Origin: an uncultured Bacteroides sp.
GTDB lineage: Bacteria > Bacteroidota > Bacteroidia > Bacteroidales > Bacteroidaceae
Length of the DNA: 22,980 bases
Assembly (NCBI RefSeq): GCF_910585845.1
Contig: NZ_CAJUHF010000050.1
Location: 1 to 22,980, forward strand
Direction of reading: 5' to 3'
Part shown: positions 16,585-22,980 of the stretch, piece after piece
Layout of the letters: each line of letters starts with the position of its first letter
Numbering within the stretch: the stretch's first letter is position 1
Made by a program: the position numbers and the translations under genes
Notes under the pieces: generated by a model
Database searches by the model: none
Told to the model about the DNA's origin: nothing
The model's input: only the letters and a program-made list of their open reading frames with translations

Positions 16585-18043
16585 TTCCGGCAGGTTTCTC
16601 TGCTTGTTGGTTGGGTTGATTCGGTTGGTTGGGTTTCCTTCCATTGTCACGTTGACCTTCTCCACGTTCATGAGCATTTTTCTGCTTGTTGCGTTTAGGC
16701 TGTTCCTTTTGGGGACGGTCCCCTTGCTGTCTAGATTGGCTACCTTGCTGCTTAGGTTGGTTACCTTGCTGCTTAGGTTGGCTACCCTGTTGCTTGGGTT
16801 GGTTACCTTGTTGTTTAGGTTGTTCTCCTGGCTGCTTAGCATTGTTTTGAGGCTTGGATTCGTTTTGTGGACGTAGCCGAGATTGTTGTTGCTCTACAGG
16901 CTGGTTGGAATTTCCTTTTTTCTTTTTCTTTCGATTGTTGTTACTGTTACCTTTACCGTTGTTATCTCCACCATTTTTACCTTTACGGTTACGGTCGAAA
17001 CGGGTCAGACTTTCCTGTTCCAGCAAGTCTATCGGTTTCCTTGGTTCAGAGTGTCTTGCTTCTTCGGCGAGATTGTCAGGTTTGATGCCACGTTTGTTCA
17101 AACCGATGACTTCAAATGCACGCTTTCCGCTGATGGTTATCAGGTTAGCAGGGATACTCTTATCGGTAGAGTAGGTTATCTGGTTGCTCAGAATGTCCGC
17201 CTTGAAGAAGTAGAATATACCGTCTTTGGTTTCCAATTCAATTTCTTTGGAAGGCAGACGTTTCTGTGCCTCTACATAGCAATCTACTTCGTAGTTGAGG
17301 CAACATTTCAGTTTGGCACATTGTCCTGCCAATTTCTGCGGATTGAACGAGATGTCTTGATAGCGTGCCGCACTTGTCGATACGGACACAAAGGAAGTCA
17401 TCCACGTGGCACAACACAATTCACGTCCACAAGAGCCGATTCCACCGATGCGGCCAGCCTCTTGTCGCGCGCCGATTTGTTTCATTTCGATGCGCACATG
17501 GAAAGCATCTGCCAACACTTTTATCAGTTGGCGGAAATCTACACGCTCATCGGCAATGTAGTAGAAGATTGCCTTGTTTCCGTCTCCTTGATACTCTACA
17601 TCGCCTATTTTCATATTCAGATTCAGGCTGAGGGCAATTTGGCGTGAACGTATCATAGTGCTGTGTTCTCGCTCCTTTGCCTCGTAGTATTTTTCCATGT
17701 CCACCTGTTTGGCTTTTCGGTAGATACGCTTGATGTCGGCTTCCGACTTAATATTTGCTTTCCGCATTTGCAGCGGGACGAGCCGTCCGGTCAGGGTCAC
17801 TTCGCCGATGTCGTGTCCCGGTGTTGCCTCTACGGCTACGATATCTCCTTTTTCCAAAGGGATATGGTTGCTGTTTCGGTAATACCCCTTGCGGGTATTC
17901 TTGAATTGCACCTCTACCATGTCGCTCTCTTCCGCATTTCCCGGAATATCAGCTAACCAGTCGTAGGTGTTCAGTTGCTTGTCCTGTCTGCAACAACTCT
18001 TGCAACAGAGACCTCCACTTCCGTTATGTAGTTTAAAATCCAT
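16562..18043 (-). CDS. PSP1 domain protein, RicT-like, with repetitive tail
   Basis: A 493-residue protein. The first 330 residues match the PSP1/RicT (YaaT) family, which in Bacillus is part of the RicA-RicF-RicT complex affecting RNA processing. Cysteines cluster at 13, 14, 17, 18, at 205, 210, 211 and at 242, 247, 248, 255, within Gly-Ser-Cys-Gly-Arg-Glu-Leu-Cys-Cys and Cys-Ala-Lys-Leu-Lys-Cys-Cys; they fit iron-sulfur or metal binding. From about 345 the protein turns into a disordered Asn/Gln/Lys/Pro-rich tail with a Lys-rich patch and heptad units of the form Gln-Pro-Lys-Gln-Gln-Gly-Asn. Such tails often bind RNA or partners, which is inference. It lies next to holB, the same order as holB-ricT in Bacillus. 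No Ric partners are visible. Confidence 0.88.
   Translation of the reverse strand: MDFKLHNGSGGLCCKSCCRQDKQLNTYDWLADIPGNAEESDMVEVQFKNTRKGYYRNSNHIPLEKGDIVAVEATPGHDIGEVTLTGRLVPLQMRKANIKSEADIKRIYRKAKQVDMEKYYEAKEREHSTMIRSRQIALSLNLNMKIGDVEYQGDGNKAIFYYIADERVDFRQLIKVLADAFHVRIEMKQIGARQEAGRIGGIGSCGRELCCATWMTSFVSVSTSAARYQDISFNPQKLAGQCAKLKCCLNYEVDCYVEAQKRLPSKEIELETKDGIFYFFKADILSNQITYSTDKSIPANLITISGKRAFEVIGLNKRGIKPDNLAEEARHSEPRKPIDLLEQESLTRFDRNRKGKNGGDNNGKGNSNNNRKKKKKGNSNQPVEQQQSRLRPQNESKPQNNAKQPGEQPKQQGNQPKQQGSQPKQQGNQPKQQGSQSRQQGDRPQKEQPKRNKQKNAHERGEGQRDNGRKPNQPNQPNQQAEKPAGNEKTAQV
16720..16845 (-). repeat. 21-bp repeats coding for the PSP1 protein tail
   Basis: Six 21-bp units lie in register at 16720, 16741, 16762, 16783, 16804 and 16825. 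The central four (plus-strand start TACC[TC]TG[CT]TG[CT]TT) are closest to each other; the outer two are degenerate. Each codes for a heptapeptide such as Asn-Gln-Pro-Lys-Gln-Gln-Gly. Gain or loss of a unit would keep the frame. Confidence 0.9.
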
Positions 18044-18144
18044 CTCTATATACTTAATTGTTTTTTATTGCTTTTATTATTTTGTATTCTCTCTCTTTAT
18101 GATATTCTCTTTCTATTACTCTTATCAACTCACAAACTCGAAAC

Positions 18145-19263
18145 CTACTGTTTGAGCAGGACGATCATTTTCAGCGAGAAATCGAAGAATACCATACGGG
18201 CATTCACATTCTGTTCGATGTGTATCTGGGCTTCGCTCAGTTCATTCATCATTCCCATCACGTTGCGCTCGTTGATGAAAGGTGCAAAACGCACGGCGAA
18301 GTTCTGTTCAGGCAAGGTCATGTAATTCATCTCCTTGCGGTGCAGATTGTAGATGAAATTCTCGCGTATCATGCGCTGGGCGTATGCCAGGAAGTTTTTT
18401 TGCCGTTCGCGTCCCATGCCGGCGAGTTGTTCGCTCCACTGTTTCATTTCGCGTATCTTTCGTTGATAGGACAGGCGCATGAGGCTGACAAAGAGTTCGA
18501 AGAACAGTTCGTTCTCCTCATTCAGATGAATGGTCTCCAGCGCTTTTACAAAATCTCCGTTGGCCAGGTGCGCCAAGGTGAAACTGTCGTTGGGACGTAC
18601 GCCATATTTTTGTTGCAAGACGTTGGCTATGTCAGCTTCCTCTATTTTACGGATATTGAAACGTTGTGTACGGCTCAATATGGTGGGCAGAATCATGTCT
18701 GGAGTTTCAGATATCAGTAAGAATATCGTCTTCTCTGGTGGTTCCTCCAGAAGTTTCAGCAACTTGTTGGCACAAACCACGTGCATCTTTTCTGGTAACC
18801 ATACAATGGTCACTTTGTATCCGCCTTCGCTTGACTTCAGGTTGAGCTTCCGTACTATTTCGTCGCTCTCTTTGGCATAGATGATGGCTTGTCCGTTTTC
18901 GGCATCCATCTCATTCAGCCAGTGGTTAAGGTTGAAGTAGGGATTGTTCAGAACCAGATGCCGCCAGTCGGTGATGTAATCATCGCAGACTTCTTTTTTC
19001 CCTTTTTTCACTATGGGGAATACAAAGTGTACATCCGGATGCACCAGCTTATTCCATTTTACGCAGGAAGGGCAGATGCCGCAAGCATCGGTTTCTGTAC
19101 GGTTCGGGCAACAAATGTAACGTGCGTATGCCATCGCCAACGGGAGTTTTCCTATACCCGGCGGGCCACAGAATAGTTGCGCATGAGGGATTCGTCCCTC
19201 TCGCACTTCTTTTCTCAATCGCTCCTTGGCAGCTTCTTGCCCTACTACATCTTTGAAGAACAC
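18145..19263 (-). CDS. holB: DNA polymerase III delta' subunit
   Basis: Delta' is part of the clamp loader that opens the sliding clamp for loading onto DNA. The 372-residue protein has an AAA+ fold: Val-Val-Gly-Gln-Glu near the start, a P-loop-like Gly-Pro-Pro-Gly-Ile-Gly-Lys-Leu in which the usual Thr/Ser after Lys is Leu, and four cysteines (Cys-Cys-Pro then Cys-Gly-Ile-Cys-Pro-Ser-Cys) of the zinc module. A Ser-Arg-Thr-Gln-Arg-Phe motif stands in place of the Ser-Arg-Cys of other clamp-loader subunits. The altered P-loop agrees with delta' not hydrolysing ATP. It lies 101 bases before the PSP1 gene on the same strand, a neighbourhood shared with Bacillus. Confidence 0.92.
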   Translation of the reverse strand: MFFKDVVGQEAAKERLRKEVREGRIPHAQLFCGPPGIGKLPLAMAYARYICCPNRTETDACGICPSCVKWNKLVHPDVHFVFPIVKKGKKEVCDDYITDWRHLVLNNPYFNLNHWLNEMDAENGQAIIYAKESDEIVRKLNLKSSEGGYKVTIVWLPEKMHVVCANKLLKLLEEPPEKTIFLLISETPDMILPTILSRTQRFNIRKIEEADIANVLQQKYGVRPNDSFTLAHLANGDFVKALETIHLNEENELFFELFVSLMRLSYQRKIREMKQWSEQLAGMGRERQKNFLAYAQRMIRENFIYNLHRKEMNYMTLPEQNFAVRFAPFINERNVMGMMNELSEAQIHIEQNVNARMVFFDFSLKMIVLLKQ

Positions 19264-19358
19264 GATATTATCTTTGTTTTAAGTTTCTAAATTCTGCTGT
19301 AGCTTTCAGCTATTTATTTTTTTGTTACCTCAACTCTCTACTTTTTTCCTACTCTTTT

Positions 19359-20312
19359 TCAGTAGATTTGTTTAGCAACTTCCTTTATACTGTCTACTGC
19401 GCCGATGGAGTAGAAGTGTATACTGGGTACACCATGCTCCATCAATTCCCTGCATTGCTGTACACACCATTCTATTCCTACTTGTTTGGCTTCTTCGTCT
19501 GTCTTGCATTTCATTGCTTCGCGTGCCAAATCTTCGGGCAGGTCTACCTTGAAAGTTTTGGGAATCATGCTGAGTTGCGATAGTTTCTTGAACGGTTTGA
19601 TTCCAGGAATGATGGGAATGGTGACTCCGGCTTTTCGGACACGTTCCACAAAGTTGAAGTATTTCCGGTTATCATAAAAAAGTTGGGTAACGGCATATTC
19701 TGCGCCTGCCTCCATTTTCTTTTTTAACCAGTAAATGTCGGTATCTATGTTGGGTGCCTCTTCGTGTTTCTCAGGATAGCATGCCACGCCGTAAGAAAAT
19801 GGCGTTTTTGTTATCTTCATCTCCGAACCGTCTACAAAGATACCTTTATTGAAGTTGTTGATCTGTTCTTGCAATTCGATGGCGTGGTGATAACCGTCAC
19901 TCTCGGGAGTGAATATGGATTCGTGCTTTGCCTTGTCTCCACGCAATACCAGCAAGTCGGTGATACCGAGAAATTGCAAGTCGAGCAGTACGTATTCCGT
20001 TTCTTCGCGGGTGAAACCGCTGCAAAGGATATGCGGAACTACAGTGATATTGTATTTGTTCTGGATAGCAGCCGCTACAGCTACGGTTCCCGGACGGCGG
20101 CGCAGACGGTTGCGTTGGAATAGTCCATTGCCCAGCTCTTTGTACACATATTCACTGCGATGGGTAGTTATATTGATGTATTTCGGGTCAAATTCCCGTA
20201 AAATATCTATGGATTCGTACAGTTTCTCGATGCCTGTGCCTTTCAGTGGCGGCAGTATTTCGAAGGAGAAAGCTGTTTTCTCGTTGCTGTGTATCAGGTC
20301 GATAATTTTCAT
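19359..20312 (-). CDS. metF: 5,10-methylenetetrahydrofolate reductase
   Basis: MetF reduces methylenetetrahydrofolate to 5-methyltetrahydrofolate, the methyl donor for methionine synthesis, with FAD and NAD(P)H. The 317-residue TIM-barrel protein shows Phe-Ser-Phe-Glu-Ile-Leu-Pro-Pro near the start (with the catalytic glutamate), Asn-Ile-Thr-Thr-His-Arg, Arg-Gly-Asp-Lys, Tyr-Gly-Val-Ala-Cys-Tyr-Pro-Glu-Lys-His and Ala-Val-Thr-Gln-Leu-Phe-Tyr-Asp. The ATG at 20312 is preferred because the protein then begins Met-Lys-Ile-Ile-Asp, as is usual; an ATG 24 bases upstream (20336) would add eight Lys/Asn-rich residues and lies against a possible promoter box. It sits between the fimbrillin-like gene and holB, all on the minus strand. 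Confidence 0.95.
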   Translation of the reverse strand: MKIIDLIHSNEKTAFSFEILPPLKGTGIEKLYESIDILREFDPKYINITTHRSEYVYKELGNGLFQRNRLRRRPGTVAVAAAIQNKYNITVVPHILCSGFTREETEYVLLDLQFLGITDLLVLRGDKAKHESIFTPESDGYHHAIELQEQINNFNKGIFVDGSEMKITKTPFSYGVACYPEKHEEAPNIDTDIYWLKKKMEAGAEYAVTQLFYDNRKYFNFVERVRKAGVTIPIIPGIKPFKKLSQLSMIPKTFKVDLPEDLAREAMKCKTDEEAKQVGIEWCVQQCRELMEHGVPSIHFYSIGAVDSIKEVAKQIY

Positions 20313-20340
20313 TCCTTTTTTCGCATTTTTGTTCATTGAA

Positions 20341-20371
20341 CAAAATTATTTGTACATTGGGAACAAAAATA
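20341..20371 (-). promoter_or_regulatory. Candidate metF promoter boxes
   Basis: Read on the minus strand, TATTTTTG (20364-20371) and TAATTTTG (20341-20348) both fit the -7 box TAnnTTTG. They lie in the short gap between the fimbrillin-like stop and the metF start, so metF can be expressed separately. No convincing -33 element is seen, so the choice between them is open. Confidence 0.4.
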
Positions 20372-20404
20372 CGAAAAAGAAATGATAAATGCTTTTTTAT
20401 CTGG

Positions 20405-22291
20405 TTATTCTTTTATGCAACGTACGAAAAGTGCATTGATTTTCGGGGTACAATCCATGAATTGAATGGTACTTTGCGTACTTATGAGCATCGCTACTTT
20501 GCTATTCAGGGTAAGGGCGGATTCACCTCTTATCCAATAGGCCGCTGCAATGTTCTCGTTCAAGAGTTTTGTGCTGCCATCCTTGCCGCTGCATATTCCG
20601 TACGGTACGGCATTGAATCCGGTTTCGTTAGTTGCAATATAAGTGTCGTCATTCGTTTTCCATTCTCCGGTTTCCAGAAGGATGGCGGCATTCCCGACAT
20701 ATTTCACCAACGAGTCCCAGTCTTTCTTATCAGGCACTTTCCACTGCTCAGGGGCTAATTCCTTTTGGGTAAGCACGTCTCCTCTATAGAAATAAGACAC
20801 TTTTTTTTCCGTATAGAAGTAACCTGCCTCTCCTCCAAATTCCGTTATGTGTTTGATATCGCTGCCATCCCTGTAACTTGTGGCTTGCAGATTCTCCTTC
20901 ATCCAGTACTGTGTGCCGATTTTTACTATCGGATATTCTTTAATGCTGCCGCTTCTGAGGTCTCTCAGTGTATGGCTTATGATATTGATATCGTTTGGTG
21001 TCTCGGGCTTTTCGGTTAATACTTCTCCCTTTTCGTTGAAGTAGATTACGTTAATGGAAGTGGAATTTCCCGGGGTATAATTGAACGTGTTATCTTCTAT
21101 GTCCCAATTGATTTTCCCTCCGGCAGTATTACTTTCGTCGTTCATAAGTTTTAAGACGGTACCCTTACTTAAATCACTTTTTCCATTTGTCTGAATCGGA
21201 TAACAGGTTATTGCTTGCGAATTGATAGTTTCTGACTTTAAATATTCCTTGCAGATTTCGGCAATTGCTTTCCCTTTATGGTATACTCTGTATATGTCCG
21301 ATTCTGAGAAAGATAAGGCAGCTATATGGAGTGCGGTCGTTTGGTCGTTATTGTCAGTAGTTTTGCCTTCTACTGTTGTCCAGTCTTTGATTGTGCTGAT
21401 TACTCCTGTGAGGATATGACTGTTAGTTTGCATGGCAGTGATATTCAGGGCACATTGCGTACTGCTTTCTAAAGTCAATTCGGGCATCTTACAAGTATAT
21501 ATTTGTCCGTTCCATTCCATGACGAACGATTGGTTGTTGGGACCAATCGTTTGCGGGATGACAATGAACTCTTTTCCGACCAACTTTCCGTTTTCAATTT
21601 TCCATGTACCGTAGGGGATTATATCTGTTTCTTTACTTACGTTTGTAAATTCGTTTTTCTCTAAATCATAGTTAGCTTGGGTTTTGAATCCTGTAGCAAT
21701 GATATGTGGGTTGGATTTTAGTAATTCATTAATGTCTTTTTCTTCTTTGGGACTGATAGTGATTTGTAACTTGATCAGTTTGTGGGTAAATTCCAGTTCA
21801 ACAGGTGCTTCACTGTTTTCGATGTTGGAAGCTTTGGCTAAAAGAAAGTCCGATAGCGAATATTTCGTTTTATCATTTTGATCTGGATATACAGCGACGG
21901 GGATGATGGATGAAGCAACCGGAACCCCTGTGTCACGGTAGGGATAATAACTTATAAAATCAAGACTTACATCTCCTACAGGGTAAAATACGATTTTCTC
22001 AGGAATGAATGTATTGTTAGTTCCATATTCCAATTTAAGATTGTCAATATAACGTTCTCCGCTGATGGGTTCTGAGTGGAAAGTGGCAAACAGTCCGGCT
22101 TTATCTCCTTTTTCGAATGTATTGTTTATGACTCTTGTTGTATTGTTTATTTTTACAGAAAAGTTAATTGGTACTGTGCTGGTTTGTATTTCATTGTCAA
22201 TTTTGTTAACACAAGCGGCAATTAATGTAGGTAATAAAAAACTGCATACTAATAGTTTCAAATTTTTCTTGTTGAAGTTTTCTCTACTCAT
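20405..22291 (-). CDS. Fimbrillin-like lipoprotein with FISUMP C-terminus
   Basis: A 628-residue surface lipoprotein. The signal ends in Leu-Ile-Ala-Ala-Cys (Cys27). The N-terminal half resembles the Bacteroides fimbrillin (Mfa-like) family: an acidic start, Gly-Asp-Lys-Ala-Gly-Leu-Phe, Tyr-Tyr-Pro-Tyr and Leu-Glu-Phe-Thr-His-Lys-Leu. The last 170 residues match the FISUMP domain, with Val-Lys-Ile-Gly-Thr-Gln-Tyr-Trp-Met-Lys-Glu-Asn-Leu, Trp-Lys-Val-Pro-Asp-Lys-Lys-Asp-Trp and the closing Phe-Val-Arg-Cys-Ile-Lys. The ATG at 22291 is chosen because it gives a proper lipoprotein signal; a start at 22324 would add 11 residues. No usher, anchor or assembly genes for a pilus are beside it, so it may be a tip-like or solitary adhesin. 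The gene is richer in A+T than its neighbours, which suggests transfer. Confidence 0.85.
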   Translation of the reverse strand: MSRENFNKKNLKLLVCSFLLPTLIAACVNKIDNEIQTSTVPINFSVKINNTTRVINNTFEKGDKAGLFATFHSEPISGERYIDNLKLEYGTNNTFIPEKIVFYPVGDVSLDFISYYPYRDTGVPVASSIIPVAVYPDQNDKTKYSLSDFLLAKASNIENSEAPVELEFTHKLIKLQITISPKEEKDINELLKSNPHIIATGFKTQANYDLEKNEFTNVSKETDIIPYGTWKIENGKLVGKEFIVIPQTIGPNNQSFVMEWNGQIYTCKMPELTLESSTQCALNITAMQTNSHILTGVISTIKDWTTVEGKTTDNNDQTTALHIAALSFSESDIYRVYHKGKAIAEICKEYLKSETINSQAITCYPIQTNGKSDLSKGTVLKLMNDESNTAGGKINWDIEDNTFNYTPGNSTSINVIYFNEKGEVLTEKPETPNDINIISHTLRDLRSGSIKEYPIVKIGTQYWMKENLQATSYRDGSDIKHITEFGGEAGYFYTEKKVSYFYRGDVLTQKELAPEQWKVPDKKDWDSLVKYVGNAAILLETGEWKTNDDTYIATNETGFNAVPYGICSGKDGSTKLLNENIAAAYWIRGESALTLNSKVAMLISTQSTIQFMDCTPKINALFVRCIKE

Positions 22292-22509
22292 TGTTTTTTT
22301 GAATGTTAGAATGTGTATAGACATCCTGAATTACTAATTGATTGATTTGTTAAAGGTCAATGTATCAGAATTATTAGGGATTGAGTAGGACCATAACCGG
22401 TATGGAAAAGTCTGTCGGCTTTAAAATGCTAATTATTTGAAGTCACGAATGAATTCAGGTTCTATTCTTTCTTTATATGTTCTTCAACGTTGATTAACGT
22501 TAACGCGAC

Positions 22510-22517
22510 CAAAGGTA
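22510..22517 (-). promoter_or_regulatory. -7 promoter box of the fimbrillin-like gene
   Basis: On the minus strand TACCTTTG matches TAnnTTTG, with TTTC 19 bases upstream (22537-22540) near the -33 TTTG. The implied untranslated leader is about 210 bases, long enough to hold regulatory structure. Confidence 0.55.
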
Positions 22518-22700
22518 TGATAATATTTTAAAATATGAAATAGAAAGGTACTTTTTTTGATAAAAATCGCGGAATTTGCAATTATCTTAGAATTAAACGG
22601 TTATTCGGGTTGCTTGGGAATTGGGTAACGAGATGGCAACCGTTCCTATTTCAGAGTTCTTTATTGTTTTGCACCAATAAGATAACGTCAGTTCGATATA

Positions 22701-22758
22701 AGTATTAAATTTATCCGTTTGAATATTAGGAATATAGCGATAAAAGTATTAAATTTAT
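22701..22758. repeat. 14-base direct repeat before the transposase remnant
   Basis: AGTATTAAATTTAT occurs at 22701-22714 and again at 22745-22758, 44 bases apart. The pair sits just upstream of the IS982-type fragment. Whether it belongs to the element is not known. Confidence 0.75.
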
Positions 22759-22792
22759 AGTGTCGAATTATAACATTTAAACGATTATCACT

Positions 22793-22909
22793 ATGTTCTT
22801 AGAGGCTAAAGTTACAGAGATTTATTGTATGGCAGACAATTTTTGCAAGGAATTTGCTCTCCAACAAGAAAAATATATGCTTAAGTACCCGTTGGCGGAA
22901 TTAGATTGA
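22793..22909 (+). pseudogene. IS982-type transposase, N-terminal remnant
   Basis: A 38-codon frame starting at the ATG 22793 reads Met-Phe-Leu-Glu-Ala-Lys-Val-Thr-Glu-Ile-Tyr-Cys-Met-Ala-Asp-Asn-Phe-Cys-Lys-Glu-Phe, which I recognise as the start of Bacteroides IS982-family transposases (normally about 290-300 residues). After residue 31 the match is lost and a stop follows. The DDE catalytic part is absent, so this is a dead fragment of an insertion sequence. Terminal inverted repeats were not identified. Recognition is from memory of the family, not a search. Confidence 0.65.
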
Positions 22910-22931
22910 GATTTCATCATGTCTTATGCCT

Positions 22932-22980
22932 CATAACAAATAATGTAATGGCGCATAACAAGTAATGTAATGAGGGATAA
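22932..22980. repeat. 22-bp tandem repeat at the window edge
   Basis: Two units of 22 bases, 22932-22953 and 22954-22975, share CATAACAA[AG]TAATGTAATG and are followed by the beginning of a possible third. The array runs into the window edge, so its size is unknown. Confidence 0.8.

Larger units (their letters stand above)
22292..22792. other. Gene-free upstream region of the fimbrillin-like gene
   Basis: About 500 A+T-rich bases with no supported gene. It contains the leader of the fimbrillin-like gene, a candidate promoter box (22510-22517), the small palindrome TTAACGTTAA near 22493-22502, and two copies of AGTATTAAATTTAT (22701-22714 and 22745-22758) just before the transposase remnant. 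Confidence 0.6.

Noticed and set aside
16585..16842. N-terminal extension of GldH by 86 residues
   Set aside because: It only reads the 21-bp repeat and tail of the PSP1 gene in another frame, and would bury the lipoprotein signal.

Overview
The window is chromosomal DNA of a Bacteroides-type member of the Bacteroidota. The species cannot be fixed from the sequence. The evidence is the set of genes (MreBCD-PBP2-RodA, GldH, a PSP1/RicT-like protein next to DNA polymerase III delta', fimbrillin/FISUMP surface lipoprotein), Bacteroidota promoter boxes of the TAnnTTTG type instead of E. coli -10 boxes, and few Shine-Dalgarno sequences.

Left part (1-3622, minus strand). A four-gene cluster reads leftwards: an HPr-kinase-like ATP-binding protein broken by a one-base frameshift, an S24/S26 signal-peptidase-like serine protease, a small PqqD-like protein and a PF14907-type nucleotidyltransferase. 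This set (peptide-binding chaperone, protease, kinase, nucleotidyltransferase) resembles tailoring modules of ribosomal peptide pathways such as lasso peptides. No precursor peptide, cyclase or transporter is visible, so it is the best candidate here for an undescribed function. A 400-bp flank with a 21-bp tandem repeat lies beyond it.

Middle part (3623-15997, plus strand). A divergent intergenic region holds a near-perfect 25-bp-arm hairpin. It is followed by an ABC-F ATPase, an M13 zinc metallopeptidase lipoprotein, purH (IMP synthesis), then the rod-shape module mreB-mreC-mreD-mrdA(PBP2)-rodA. In that module MreB filaments, MreC/MreD, the SEDS glycosyltransferase RodA and the transpeptidase PBP2 together build lateral peptidoglycan. 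The last three genes overlap one another.

Right part (16099-22291, minus strand). In transcription order: a fimbrillin-like lipoprotein with a FISUMP C-terminus, metF (methylenetetrahydrofolate reductase), holB (delta'), a RicT-like PSP1 protein with a repetitive Q/N/K-rich tail, and gldH, whose start lies inside the end of the PSP1 gene. The fimbrillin gene is visibly richer in A+T than its neighbours and is flanked by an IS982-type transposase remnant and short tandem repeats, so this end looks like accessory DNA. No rRNA, tRNA or CRISPR array was recognised.
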